Notes: generated by a model from the letters alone, not told the origin. A stretch of 64,000 bases of DNA from Neobacillus drentensis NBRC 102427 (GCF_001591445.1 NZ_BCUX01000017.1:1-64000); one strand, 5' to 3'; positions 1 through 11,079 are shown, counted from the first letter of the stretch. Numbers and translations: made by a program.

Positions 1-19
1 TAGCTTAAAAACGAATTTA

Positions 20-514
20 CTACTTCAATTTTTGTAAATTACATTTTTCTTCCCAGAACTTCATTAAGTTTTTGTGAAATTCCTTCGGCTTTTCGATTAG
101 AAACCAATCTATTGAATGTGCAGGTGTTTGCATCTTTTTCTTACGACGGATTCTAATCTTTTCGTGATTTGTATAGTGAGGATAAATCACTGTGGATTTT
201 CCAATCCTTCCCTTAACCATTTTAATCTCTTCAATTTCATTCCAATAAATCTTATTCCCTTCTAAGTCAATTACAACCCCTTCATCATCCCAATAAAATC
301 CTTTACCTTCATTTCTTTTTCTCAAAAGATAAATAGCATAACCTATAAAAACAAATGAGAAAAATAGCCCAAAAATAAATGAAAATATATGTGAAATGAT
401 TCCTCTTATATCAGTAAAACATAAAAATAAAAAAATAAGTCCCGTACCCATTAGAGTTGATATAAAAAAACGAGAAAGTTTATACAATCTTACTTGTTCC
501 AAGGATAACAGCAC
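20..514 (-). CDS. Hypothetical membrane protein, two TM helices plus basic cytoplasmic domain
   Basis: The 164-residue product has two hydrophobic segments at about residues 14-34 and 41-63, followed by a soluble C-terminal half rich in Lys, Arg and Trp. This hairpin-plus-small-domain layout resembles small Bacillus membrane proteins whose soluble part may be PH-like, but I do not recognise a named family. It is a lone minus-strand gene followed upstream by a dispersed repeat copy. No function is proposed. Confidence 0.6.
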   Translation of the reverse strand: MLLSLEQVRLYKLSRFFISTLMGTGLIFLFLCFTDIRGIISHIFSFIFGLFFSFVFIGYAIYLLRKRNEGKGFYWDDEGVVIDLEGNKIYWNEIEEIKMVKGRIGKSTVIYPHYTNHEKIRIRRKKKMQTPAHSIDWFLIEKPKEFHKNLMKFWEEKCNLQKLK

Positions 515-553
515 CTTTTTACTAAGATTAATACTATTTTAGCCGTTTTTCTT

Positions 554-656
554 GTTAAACTAAACTGCCCGTTAGTGGAACAAGCAAAAAAGCCACCGTA
601 GCAGCTGGTGATCTTAAACTATCGCACCCGTTACTTTAAGAATAATATTTCACAAT
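554..656 (-). repeat. Dispersed repeat, copy 1 (mobile 3'-UTR/terminator type)
   Basis: The block carries the family landmarks in order: AACTAAACTGCCCGTTAGT near 558-576, GGAACAAGC, a GCCACC...GGTG hairpin, GCACCCGTTACTTTAAG and a terminal TTCACAATC. Read on the minus strand the hairpin is followed by TTTTTT. It lies 17 bp beyond the stop codon of the VOC pseudogene, so it would act as that gene's 3' end. Confidence 0.75.
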
Positions 657-673
657 CGCGACAATGTAGTTGC

Positions 674-1057
674 CTACTCTTCGTATGGACAACCAATCTC
701 CCAATGGAAACCGAATGGGTCAGCCAAGCGTCCCACCCGCCAACCGTGTGCATCTTGCACAGGATAAACTTCTGATGCACCAGCAGTTAGAGCCTGCTGG
801 AACACCAAATCTGGGCTTTGCACTGTCAAGATCATCCGAACTGAGTTGCAGTTTTCCGCTCCAATATCGTCGCTTACCCAGAATTCTGCCCCGCCTACTA
901 CAATCCTTGACACTATAGCACCGCTTGGATCTTACATATGATAGACTTCCTTTGCCTGAAAAGCACTTTTGTAAAATTCGACTGCCCTTTTCCCATTACG
1001 TACCGACAACCAAGGAGTTATCGTACTTACGAACGTAGAACCATCTGTTTCCGTCAC
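674..1057 (-). pseudogene. VOC/PhnB-like glyoxalase-fold protein, one internal stop
   Basis: Reading from a GTG at 1057, preceded by GGAGG at good spacing, gives a 128-codon VOC-type protein (TPWLSVRNGKRAVEFYKSAF at the start, RLADPFGFHWEIG near the end). The frame is intact except for one TAA at 932-934, between HM and DPSGA. The family's usual length of about 130 residues is otherwise preserved, so this looks like a recent nonsense mutation; a sequencing error is the alternative. It is followed by a dispersed repeat. Confidence 0.8.
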
Positions 1058-1095
1058 ACTAATCGACCTCCTTTTTTCACTATTATGAATAGATA

Positions 1096-1133
1096 AACGC
1101 CTCGTCTGTTAATTTTCATTGAGGCGTTTTTTT
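1096..1133 (+). terminator. Intrinsic terminator-like hairpin
   Basis: AACGCCTC at 1096-1103 pairs with GAGGCGTT at 1121-1128, and the + strand continues with a run of T. No intact + strand gene precedes it, so it may be an orphan of the rearranged surroundings. Confidence 0.6.
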
Positions 1134-1270
1134 AACTTAATTAAAATTACTTTCTGTGCTAAAGTACCCCCCCTCAATAAAAAACAGAACCGCCGGCAAG
1201 CGATCCCGTATTCACTCTTGCCCACGTCAGTTCAGCAAAGCGGAGGCTTACCACTAATAAAGGGATAATA

Positions 1271-1396
1271 TTATTTCTTAATAATTGCTTTCATCGGATA
1301 AAATTCGGTTGGCATTATTCCTGCAATAACTGCGGGGTCTTCTGCGATGAGTTTTGGAACTTGTTCCACATTCTCGACTATGAAAGCCCTTGCTGT
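1271..1396 (-). pseudogene. YCII-family protein, C-terminal half only
   Basis: The minus strand encodes GTARAFIVENVEQVPKLIAE followed by DPAVIAGIMPTEFYPMKAII, which is the C-terminal half of a YCII/YciI-like small protein (the DPAV..G....EFYPM pattern is typical). It starts right after an in-frame TAA and has no start codon. The missing N-terminal half appears on the opposite strand at 18177-18366, breaking at the matching place. The adjacent 318-codon gene ends only 16 bp away. Confidence 0.7.
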
Positions 1397-1412
1397 GCCT
1401 TAGAGTAAGGGT

Positions 1413-2369
1413 TCAAGTTTCTTTAATATCACGCTTGTCTTTTAGACATTTGATAGGATCAATTCTGATGGATTCCCAGTTTCCTTCAGAATCCTTTTTA
1501 TATTGAGAAATTAATACATCTGTATCATTTGTTAATTGATAAAAGATAAACCGATAATCGGCTCCATCCGTACCAATATAATCAATCGTTTTGACGTAAC
1601 CATCTTGTTTAGTAGGCAGCTGTTTTTTTATTAATTTGCACCATTCTCCATACATAATACCAACGACTGCTTCCGCATCATGCTGCCAGAGATGATAGGG
1701 TGCACATAGGAAGTCCTCTCCGTACAATTTCATCTGGTCAATTTTATACAGGTTTTGAACTTTTTTTAATTGGACATAGCCGTAATAATATGCAAAATAG
1801 GTGACACCTTTTGATGAACCCTCGATGCTCTCTAGCTCAATGAAATAAGGAACAATGCCTTTTTCATCAGGAAGTCTGTTCATCTTAATTAAATTTAGAT
1901 GTCCAATTCCAGCAAACGATTGAAGATATTCATTATAGGAAACCCTTTTGTGATAGTCTTTTGTAAAAAAGTTATAAGCAATTGGATACGGCAGCTTTGC
2001 CATCCCCACAGTTCCGCACCCACCCAACTGATTTTGAGTGAGGTTTGCTGCCTCTCTTAAAATACTAAAGTAGTTTAAAACAGTTTCATCAGGAGTCCGA
2101 GTTAATGTTGTAGGGAGTTTAATTTCTTTGTAGTTTTTTTCATAATAGGGATCAAAAAATTGGATGTTCTTGACAAGGGTATTTTTAATAGGGAGGCTGG
2201 AAGGACGAAAGTATTTTTCGGCATCTTTGTCACTTATTAACGAAGCTTGGTTTCGTTCAACTGGTTGCCCAAATATTTGCGGTTCGTACTGAGATCCCAT
2301 AACGAGAGTCAATTTTTTTCTAGGATAATGATTGAACGTCTGATTTATCCATTTTGTAAAGTGGTTCAA
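1413..2369 (-). CDS. Hypothetical protein, 318 aa
   Basis: This is a long, well-formed soluble ORF without a signal peptide or membrane segment. A central Gly/Cys-containing stretch (NQLGGCGTVGMAKLPYP) and many aromatic residues in the C-terminal half suggest a folded globular protein. I do not recognise the family. It reads into a junction with the truncated YCII half just past its stop codon, so its 3' neighbourhood is probably rearranged. Upstream, the 78 aa membrane protein runs in the same direction 31 bp away. Confidence 0.65.
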   Translation of the reverse strand: MNHFTKWINQTFNHYPRKKLTLVMGSQYEPQIFGQPVERNQASLISDKDAEKYFRPSSLPIKNTLVKNIQFFDPYYEKNYKEIKLPTTLTRTPDETVLNYFSILREAANLTQNQLGGCGTVGMAKLPYPIAYNFFTKDYHKRVSYNEYLQSFAGIGHLNLIKMNRLPDEKGIVPYFIELESIEGSSKGVTYFAYYYGYVQLKKVQNLYKIDQMKLYGEDFLCAPYHLWQHDAEAVVGIMYGEWCKLIKKQLPTKQDGYVKTIDYIGTDGADYRFIFYQLTNDTDVLISQYKKDSEGNWESIRIDPIKCLKDKRDIKET

Positions 2370-2399
2370 TTATATTCCCCCTTCAAGAATTGGTATAAA

Positions 2400-2636
2400 T
2401 CAACCAAATTTTTGTCGGTACTTGTATAAATAAATCTTTTCGACAATAAAACTTATCACCAAACCGATTATTAAGGGGACTAACGACCCTGCTGAAACAA
2501 AGAAAACACTTGCATTATTTGTGTACTCGTATTGAAACATTAACCAAGGAATAGTAAACACATAACCGAGCAAGTAAAGTAAGGCTGTTGTCAGTGCGAA
2601 CGACACAAAAGTAACAATGAACCCCTTTAATTTCAT
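2400..2636 (-). CDS. Small two-TM membrane protein, 78 aa
   Basis: Two hydrophobic segments (about residues 6-30 and 43-66) flank a short polar loop, and the tail is basic (KIYLYKYRQKFG). An AGGAGGTGC-like ribosome site precedes the ATG. It lies 31 bp upstream of the 318 aa gene in the same direction, so the two are probably cotranscribed. The family is not recognised. Confidence 0.6.
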   Translation of the reverse strand: MKLKGFIVTFVSFALTTALLYLLGYVFTIPWLMFQYEYTNNASVFFVSAGSLVPLIIGLVISFIVEKIYLYKYRQKFG

Positions 2637-2741
2637 TAAAAAGCACCTCCTAATTAAATGTTAACAAATTTTTCCTGTTATTAGTATCATTTATTTTTTT
2701 TGAGAATTTATTAGTAACAATCTTTTAGATTAGAGCCGAAC

Positions 2742-2772
2742 AAAAAAGACACAGCAATATGAATTACTGTGC
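2742..2772 (-). terminator. Intrinsic terminator after the heme-type membrane protein gene
   Basis: On the minus strand CACAGTAAT and ATTGCTGTG form a 9 bp stem with a 4 nt loop, followed by TCTTTTTTG. It sits about 65 bp past the stop of the gene at 2836-3384. Confidence 0.7.
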
Positions 2773-2835
2773 CTTTAGGTGTTTAAGTAATATTATTCCC
2801 AAACTTCATACCTTATTGGTCCTATAATAGGTTGG

Positions 2836-3384
2836 TTATAAAAATGAATGAATTAAAAATAGAATGGCAAAAGCAACACCAGACCGCAAATGCCACTTCC
2901 GGTCAAGCCTCTTATATCGAAATAGACCTGATATGGGAACTGGAAGCAGGACTATCAAGGAAAGTAATCCACTTATATTATTAAAATCAAATTTGAATCC
3001 GTGCATAAAGACAGCTACCGTATGCACGATAATAAAACCGATGGCGATAATCGCTGCTGGTGTATGCCATCTTCGTGCAAAGCGAAGCAAAGTTGACAAC
3101 CATTTTTTCAACTTGTCTTGACCTTTCAATGTACGAAGCTTAATAATGCGAAGCAGCACATAATAAGCAAGTACAAAGAATATGGCAATTCTTGCATTGG
3201 AGCCAAAATCTTTAAATGTATGTTCGAACTGCTTGCTGTGTAGAGTGGTTATAGAAAGTTGTAATAGTCCCCTAAGTTCCCAAAGCATAAACGAAGCAGC
3301 GATAATAATCGCCACAATTACCCATATACGTTCCTTTTTAGGAATCCAGCCTTGTTTTTGAGCCTTGATTTCCCGTGTATTCAT
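2836..3384 (-). CDS. Four-helix membrane protein with paired His, possible heme b protein
   Basis: The 182-residue product has four predicted membrane helices. Histidines lie at similar depth in the last two pairs (RRWH...IVH and RKWH...LIH), a spacing like that of bis-His heme ligands in cytochrome b561 or ferric-reductase-like membrane domains. No NAD(P)H or FAD domain is attached, so if it binds heme it would be an electron-carrying subunit only. The heme assignment is inference from His placement. It has its own terminator. Confidence 0.55.
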   Translation of the reverse strand: MNTREIKAQKQGWIPKKERIWVIVAIIIAASFMLWELRGLLQLSITTLHSKQFEHTFKDFGSNARIAIFFVLAYYVLLRIIKLRTLKGQDKLKKWLSTLLRFARRWHTPAAIIAIGFIIVHTVAVFMHGFKFDFNNISGLLSLIVLLPVPISGLFRYKRLDRKWHLRSGVAFAILFLIHSFL

Positions 3385-3700
3385 TGATCTGTCCTCCTAT
3401 AAATAACAGTGTATATTGTTCGAAAAAACTTATTAAAGATGACAAATAAATGCCTTCCTTTTTTACAAAAACAAACTACTTAAAGTTAAAATAACCTTTA
3501 ATTTCTTTTAAATACACTCTATCACAATAAATGAATGCATTTTCCATATTAATGAATTCTTAATGATAAATTAATAGAAACCGACAGTCGTCTCGTCTAA
3601 ACTATTAACATTTATTAAAAATGATTGATCCACGCTTCACTTTTACTGTATTAACTGCAATTATAGTAGAATTTAGATCGAGAATAGTAGCAAGAAATGC

Positions 3701-3736
3701 AAAAAAACTCGCTACCAAAACGGCAGCAAGTTTTTT
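3701..3736 (-). terminator. Strong intrinsic terminator (bidirectional form)
   Basis: On the minus strand ACTTGCTGCC pairs fully with GGTAGCGAGT across a GTTTT loop and is followed by seven T. The + strand reading also ends in six T. It lies 80 bp past the rph stop codon. Confidence 0.85.
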
Positions 3737-3815
3737 AGTCGAGAGATAACTACCTATCCTTCAACTAACATTACTTTTCTTAACCTGTGAACGAATAAAA
3801 AAACTTAAACATCAA

Positions 3816-6428
<2,613 letters not shown>

Positions 6429-6558
6429 CTAACACTAAATTAATAGAGGATAACGACCAAATATATCTTAATGTTCTATTGCATTTTAGCAGTAGTATAT
6501 GTGAATAAACAGTCTATATTAACCGTTTTTTACATGCTATAATTAAATTAGGAAGAGT

Positions 6559-6693
6559 TCAGTAAAGTAAAAAGCTAAACCTTGTCATAAATGCGATTGA
6601 ATATAAATTATCACCTGCTTGAACTACATAACCAAGATCAATAATAAAAGGAGATGCCGCAGCACCCCCTTGGTTAATTTTAGCCCAGTTTGT
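6559..6693 (-). pseudogene. Unidentified coding remnant
   Basis: Between two stop codons the minus strand reads TNWAKINQGGAAASPFIIDL followed by GYVVQAGDNLYSIAF and a stop at 6559-6561. The composition looks protein-like, but there is no start codon and the family is not recognised. It lies between rph and the dioxygenase gene. Confidence is low. Confidence 0.3.
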
Positions 6694-6754
6694 TTAAGAA
6701 TGGCTCTGAGAAAACTTTTATTACCCATTCCGCAACTGCTATCTCGCATGAAAC

Positions 6755-7723
6755 TTAATTTAAAATCAATGGCCGTAATTTTTCTTCAATCTCGTTTCGT
6801 TTTGGTTCCAAAAATGGTGGAAGTGCTAGTTTTTCCCCCATTGTTTCCTTTGGTTCATCTGTCGCAAATCCTGGTGTATCCGTTGATAATTCAAATAAGA
6901 TACCATTGGGTTCCCTGAAATATAATGCCTTGAAGTAATAGCGTTCCACTTTCCCTGAATTCGGTAATCTGTGTTCCTTCAAACGCTTTGCCCATTGATC
7001 ATATTCTTCCTCATTCGGAACACGGAAGGCAACATGGTGAACACCTCCACGACCTAAGCGGACTTTTGGCAAATCAGGTCTTGTTTCAATATGAACTTCC
7101 GCACCGCTGCCGCCTTCTCCAGTTGCATAGATCAATAGATCTGGATGATCCCCTTCAAGGGAAGGATAAGAACCGACAAATCGAAAACCCATGACTTCTG
7201 TTAAAACACCGATCGTTGGTTCCGCAATTGCGACTGTGAGGGTTACAGGTCCTAACCCAATAATGGCATGTTCCAGAGGAATATCAACCTTTTTCCATGG
7301 GGTTCCGGCTCTCACCCCTTTTTCACCGTTATCGGCTACCAGTTTTAAGCGAGTCCCCTCGAAATCTATAAATGCCAATGTATCACGATTTGCTCTTTTT
7401 TGAATTTCATCATGTTGAACCCCAAATTGGTTAAATCGATCTTTCCAAAATAACAATGAATCCGAATTTTTAACTCTTAATGATACAGTAGAAATATCTG
7501 AAGTTCCCCTGTGCGTTTGCCCAAGATGAGGAATGTCAAAGAACGTAACTTCAGTTCCAGGGGTTCCTTCCGCATCAGCATAGAAAAGATGATATGATTC
7601 TGTATTATCTTGGTTAACAGTTTTCTTAACCAATCTCATTCCTAAAATCTTTGTATAAAATTCATAATTTTTTTCGGCTTTTCCTGTTAATATTGATACA
7701 TGATGTAGTCCTAAGAGTTCCAT
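6755..7723 (-). CDS. mhqO: Ring-cleaving dioxygenase, MhqA/MhqO/MhqE family (two VOC modules)
   Basis: The 322-residue protein has two glyoxalase/VOC halves. The first begins LGLHHVSILTGKAEKNYEFY with the metal-ligand HH. The second contains GGVHHVAFRV and ends with YFREPNGILFELSTDTPGF. This pattern is typical of the Bacillus MhqA/MhqO/MhqE hydroquinone dioxygenases, which open the ring of toxic quinone derivatives. It lies downstream of doxX and an MhqR-like gene on the same strand, matching the quinone-stress gene set of B. subtilis. Which of the three paralogues it corresponds to cannot be told from sequence alone. Confidence 0.85.
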   Translation of the reverse strand: MELLGLHHVSILTGKAEKNYEFYTKILGMRLVKKTVNQDNTESYHLFYADAEGTPGTEVTFFDIPHLGQTHRGTSDISTVSLRVKNSDSLLFWKDRFNQFGVQHDEIQKRANRDTLAFIDFEGTRLKLVADNGEKGVRAGTPWKKVDIPLEHAIIGLGPVTLTVAIAEPTIGVLTEVMGFRFVGSYPSLEGDHPDLLIYATGEGGSGAEVHIETRPDLPKVRLGRGGVHHVAFRVPNEEEYDQWAKRLKEHRLPNSGKVERYYFKALYFREPNGILFELSTDTPGFATDEPKETMGEKLALPPFLEPKRNEIEEKLRPLILN

Positions 7724-7780
7724 CTCAATTCACTCCCGTCACAATATTAGCTTAATTCTTTTGTTTGAAATTAAAGTTCC

Positions 7781-7808
7781 CTTTTAAGAGGAAAAGGTCT
7801 CTTAAAAG
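7781..7808. other. Perfect 10 bp inverted repeat in the doxX-dioxygenase gap
   Basis: CTTTTAAGAG at 7781-7790 and CTCTTAAAAG at 7799-7808 form a perfect stem with an 8 nt loop. No T-run follows on the minus strand, so it may be a processing or stability hairpin within the doxX-dioxygenase transcript. Confidence 0.5.
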
Positions 7809-7818
7809 ATCTTATTTA

Positions 7819-8217
7819 TTAGAATAAAAATGAATCTAAAGCATATTGACCGGGACCGATCAAAGCTATACCAATAGCAACTGCAATTATAGTTAAATTG
7901 TATTCATAACCATTTGCTGTTGACCATAATCCATTTGGAGCATGCACTTTTACAATAGCCATTAACATAGTTCCTGCAATCATAATTCCTGCAAGCGGGG
8001 TTAATAGTCCTAAAGCAAACAAAAGTCCCCCAATTAGTTCTGCTAACCCAGCGAATAGAGCCATGGTCACTCCAGGTTTCATACCAATCGATTCAAACCA
8101 ACCACCAGTTCCTTTTAATCCGTAGCCACCGAACCAACCAAACAATTTTTGAGCACCGTGACCCACAAATAGTAAACCAATTACCAAACGTATGATTAAT
8201 AACCCAATATTTATCAT
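7819..8217 (-). CDS. DoxX family membrane protein (MhqP-like)
   Basis: The 132-residue protein has four membrane helices and the DoxX signature HGAQKLFGWFGGYG, then AELIGGLLFALGLLTPLAG. DoxX proteins accompany quinone reductases and dioxygenases in the mhqNOP and catDE operons of Bacillus. An AGGGGGA ribosome site precedes the ATG. An exact MhqR-type palindrome lies 21-38 bp upstream of the start, so this gene is probably the first of a doxX-dioxygenase unit. A paralogue lies at 36572-36967. Confidence 0.88.
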   Translation of the reverse strand: MINIGLLIIRLVIGLLFVGHGAQKLFGWFGGYGLKGTGGWFESIGMKPGVTMALFAGLAELIGGLLFALGLLTPLAGIMIAGTMLMAIVKVHAPNGLWSTANGYEYNLTIIAVAIGIALIGPGQYALDSFLF

Positions 8218-8237
8218 CTTAAAATCCCCCTATTTTT

Positions 8238-8255
8238 TATCTCGAATTCGAGATA
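8238..8255. promoter_or_regulatory. MhqR-type operator palindrome before doxX
   Basis: TATCTCGAATTCGAGATA is an 18 bp perfect palindrome located 21 bp upstream of the doxX start. It matches the operator described for MhqR in B. subtilis as I remember it. It separates doxX from the MarR-type regulator gene. Confidence 0.85.
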
Positions 8256-8277
8256 TCATTTAAAAAAAAATGTACAC

Positions 8278-8700
8278 TTAAACTTTGTCCCTAACTTTTT
8301 TCATGAGACTCACCAATGTCCCTGCCTCATCAGAAGTTAATGTATCAAACATATTATCAACAAACTCATGATATTTCGGCATGATTTCGTTCATCAATTT
8401 ATTTCCATCATCAGTTAATATAACGTGTATCATACGGCGGTCATCTGGACAGGCATTTCGGCTTAATAAACCTCTTTGTTCTAGTTTATCTATTACATAG
8501 GTCATTGAACCACTTGAGACCAATATGCAAGTTCCAATTTGTTGAATGGTTTGTTTCCCTTTTTGATAAAGTACTTCTAAAACAGAAAATTCCGTAATGC
8601 CAAGCTTATTTTTTGCTATTTCAACCTTTATTTGATCATGAATAGCTTTCGATGTTTGCATTAATATTAGAAAGGGCAAGTTCGAGCATTTCCTCTCCAT
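8278..8700 (-). CDS. mhqR: MarR family repressor, MhqR-like
   Basis: The 140-residue protein has a MarR winged-helix core: the recognition region TIQQIGTCILVSSGSMTYVI is followed by the wing DKLEQRGLLSRNACPDDRRM and a C-terminal dimer helix. The assignment to MhqR rests on context: its neighbours are doxX and a ring-cleaving dioxygenase, and operator palindromes of the MhqR type lie before doxX and before this gene. It would repress these genes until quinone-like electrophiles are present. A GGGGGTG ribosome site precedes the ATG. Confidence 0.8.
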   Translation of the reverse strand: MERKCSNLPFLILMQTSKAIHDQIKVEIAKNKLGITEFSVLEVLYQKGKQTIQQIGTCILVSSGSMTYVIDKLEQRGLLSRNACPDDRRMIHVILTDDGNKLMNEIMPKYHEFVDNMFDTLTSDEAGTLVSLMKKVRDKV

Positions 8701-8735
8701 TTTTCACACCCCCTTTTAAAATCTTGAATTTAAAT

Positions 8736-8751
8736 ATCTTGAATATGAGAT
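8736..8751. promoter_or_regulatory. Probable autoregulatory MhqR operator
   Basis: ATCTTGAATATGAGAT, 36 bp upstream of the regulator's start, is a near-palindrome matching the doxX operator at most positions. A partial second copy (ATCTTGAATTTAAATAT) begins at 8721. The arrangement suggests autorepression. Confidence 0.7.
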
Positions 8752-8900
8752 AATCATAATACATATAAATTCTTTTGTCAATTCCCATTTATTTTATTAT
8801 TATTCAACAATCCTACCCGGTAACCATCCATGAATCGCAAAAATCGACTCTTCACCACAAAGAATTAAAATGGTCCTTCACCTTTTGCAATGGAGATTCC

Positions 8901-9365
8901 TTAAATATATCTATCCTTCCTGTTTATCAATTGCATAAGGAAACGGATAAACATCATTAGAAGAAAGGTGCTTATAAATGTGTATATCCATGTCCATGTA
9001 TGGTATTTAATTAATTCAGTATATCTTTCAAAAAAAAACTCAATTATCGTTAAAACTGTGGTGTACAAAATACATTGTAGAACAATGTTGAGGTATCTTG
9101 AACGATAAGTGGTTTGATAAAAGTAAATACAAACAACTGGAAATAGAAGATATTCATAAAGAACGCTGGAGCTAAAATAGTTACTTAAAAATCTCGCTGG
9201 ATATTCGAGCATTTTCTTTTCTACAACAAGAACACCAAAAAACGTTGAAAACCCAGAGGACAATGAAAAAATTAAAATCCAATTTTTGATGGGTGGTTTT
9301 CTTAAACTAGAAAACAATAGGGTGATCCCGATTATGAGCAGTGACCACAATATTATTCTATCCAT
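8901..9365 (-). CDS. CBO0543-family membrane protein
   Basis: The 154-residue protein has about five hydrophobic helices and the features of the CBO0543 family: VVEKKMLEYPARF, a YEYLLFPVVC segment, and ERYTELIKYHTWTW near the end. Function is unknown. It is common in Bacillaceae, often as several paralogues. A fragment at 9419-9673 follows the same orientation upstream. Confidence 0.75.
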   Translation of the reverse strand: MDRIILWSLLIIGITLLFSSLRKPPIKNWILIFSLSSGFSTFFGVLVVEKKMLEYPARFLSNYFSSSVLYEYLLFPVVCIYFYQTTYRSRYLNIVLQCILYTTVLTIIEFFFERYTELIKYHTWTWIYTFISTFLLMMFIRFLMQLINRKDRYI

Positions 9366-9418
9366 AGATAAAATAGCCCCCTATCTTTTATTATCTTTTT
9401 TATTGACATTATTTCATT

Positions 9419-9673
9419 CTATTTATGTTCTAACCAGCGAATTAATTTTAAATTTCCTACTAACAATGCGTATAAAAAAGGATAAGAAATAGCAGATAAC
9501 CACATAGAATACATCCCAATCTTAAACACAAAATTAAGTTCTTTTCTAGGATATACATCTAGGAATTTTTTTATAAAAAGTTGCAATGGAACATTGGTGC
9601 TTGTTTCACTAACCTGCCCCTTTAGTTGAAGAACAAAAAGATGAGATCGCCGCAGCATTCCCATCTTTAACAA
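9419..9673 (-). pseudogene. Truncated membrane protein, 5' part replaced by a repeat copy
   Basis: The open frame runs to a start at 9673, but roughly its first 23 codons (from 9673 down to about 9605) lie inside a dispersed repeat copy. Only about 61 codons with a Tyr-rich hydrophobic segment (FKIGMYSMWLSAISYPFLYA) are unique sequence. No ribosome site fits. I read this as a gene remnant whose beginning was lost at the repeat boundary. Confidence 0.5.
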
Positions 9674-9696
9674 AAGCCTCCGTTAGCGTAACAAGG
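9605..9696 (-). repeat. Dispersed repeat, copy 2
   Basis: It contains CTAACCTGCCCCTTTAGTTG, GAACAAAAAGATGAGATCGCC and a divergent right part with CCTCCGTTAGCGTAACAAG. It lies about 110 bp beyond the stop of the VOC gene at 9804-10241. Confidence 0.65.
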
Positions 9697-9803
9697 CAAT
9701 GCAAATTAATTTGCATTCTCTGTTAATTTAACTTTCTGCCGACTCTTTGTATCTCCTCTGTTCTTCCCTCAAATTCTAAATCATTTAAAGTCCCATTCAA
9801 TAT

Positions 9804-10241
9804 TTATCTGATTTTCTCCGCCAACTCTAAAATAATTCCCTCCGGACCACGAACGTAGCATAACTTATAACTTTCTTCATATTGCTGTATCTCACTAAAG
9901 ATTTCCGTTCCCTTCTTTTTCAATTTTGCAACAATAGCTTCAATATCTTCAACAGCAAAGCAAATATGTCGGATCCCCAGCGTATTTGCAAAAGTTTGCT
10001 GAATATCTTTTTCATCTGACGGCGTATAAAATTTGACCAACTCTATCCATGCCTGACCATCTGGCATCCCCAATCCTACGCATGCCGTTTTAACATCATT
10101 AAGCCCAACTATTCTGTCCAACTGTTCTCCTTCCATTTCCCATTCCGCTTGCACTTCAAGTCCTAAATCAAGAAAAAACTCTTTAGCCTCTGAAAGATCA
10201 TTTACGTTTATACTCACATGATCTATTCTATTGATCTTCAT
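9804..10241 (-). CDS. VOC family protein
   Basis: The 145-residue single-module VOC protein begins INRIDHVSINVNDLSEAKEF and contains LGIRHICFAVEDIEAIV and the C-terminal metal-ligand strand GPEGIILELAEKIR. The His and Glu ligands of the fold (H8, H in GIRHI, E near the end) are present, so it may be an active metalloenzyme such as a lactoylglutathione-lyase or epimerase-like protein; the substrate cannot be told. Another VOC gene lies 60 bp upstream on the same strand, possibly one transcript. Confidence 0.8.
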   Translation of the reverse strand: MKINRIDHVSINVNDLSEAKEFFLDLGLEVQAEWEMEGEQLDRIVGLNDVKTACVGLGMPDGQAWIELVKFYTPSDEKDIQQTFANTLGIRHICFAVEDIEAIVAKLKKKGTEIFSEIQQYEESYKLCYVRGPEGIILELAEKIR

Positions 10242-10301
10242 ATCTCATACCCCCTATGTTCCTGTTATTTTCAATACCTGTATTCGTGTAAGGCTTAAAG
10301 T

Positions 10302-10718
10302 TTATTCTTGGTTCATTGCACTTTCATCCATAAATGCAACTTCCCATAAATGACCGTCTAAATCCTGAAACCCCCATATATACATAAATCCATGATCTTG
10401 AATCTCACTAAAAGATTTACCACCAGATGACAATGCCTTATTTACTATCTCATCCACTTGATCCCGACTTTCAGCTGAAAAGCAGAGAATTGCTTCGGCA
10501 GAAGTAGTAGTATCCACAATTTCCTTCTTACTAAATCCTTTGAAACGTTCTTCAATCATTATCATAGCAAAGATATTGTCACTGATGATCATACAAGATG
10601 CGGTCTCATCGGAGAATTGTGGGTTGAACTCAAAACCAAGCTCCTTGAAAAAATTGGTGGACTTTTTCACGTCTTTTACAGATAAATTGATAAAGATATT
10701 TTTGGATGTGAATGCCAT
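10302..10718 (-). CDS. VOC family protein, PhnB/extradiol-like subgroup
   Basis: The 138-residue protein begins with FINLSVKDVKKSTNFFKELG and ends with IWGFQDLDGHLWEVAFMDES, typical of the VOC group annotated as glyoxalase or bleomycin-resistance-like. The first module position has Asn rather than the usual first His, so the metal site may be incomplete. It precedes the VOC gene at 9804 on the same strand. Confidence 0.78.
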   Translation of the reverse strand: MAFTSKNIFINLSVKDVKKSTNFFKELGFEFNPQFSDETASCMIISDNIFAMIMIEERFKGFSKKEIVDTTTSAEAILCFSAESRDQVDEIVNKALSSGGKSFSEIQDHGFMYIWGFQDLDGHLWEVAFMDESAMNQE

Positions 10719-10816
10719 TTTTATTACCTCCTATGAAAATTACTGGCAAGAAAGCCATGTCATTTAAGTTTTTCTTTGAATGTCTCTAAATATTCCACTC
10801 TTATAATGAGTCAACC

Positions 10817-10975
10817 TTCTTAACTTATGTGGCCCGATTGTTGGACACAAGTTAAACAACACTCTTTAACTATACGCACCCGTTACTTTAAGTACAACAT
10901 TTCAAAATCTTTCTTGTGCAAAAAGAAAAAAGGCGACCTCCTTCTTGAAGTTCCGCACCCGGTGGTTGAACAAGA
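10817..10975 (-). repeat. Dispersed repeat, composite copy 3
   Basis: The first part (10829-10913) has GGCCCGATTGTTGGACACAAG, ACTATACGCACCCGTTACTT and TTCAAAATC. The second part (10914-10975) adds AAAAAAGGCGACCTCCTTCTTG and CCGCACCCGGTGGTTGAACAAG. The same composite order recurs at 19746-19852, which suggests duplication of the compound. Confidence 0.65.
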
Positions 10976-11079
10976 AATTGAGAGTTTTAATATAAAATTC
11001 ATATTTATTCCTAAGAAAGAACGAGTGTGGTTTATAATTGATATTGTCTCAATAATATAAAATTATGGGAGCGGTGGAA

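Noticed and set aside
670-918. 82-codon + strand frame
   Set aside because: It is the antisense of the VOC pseudogene, whose protein pattern is recognisable.
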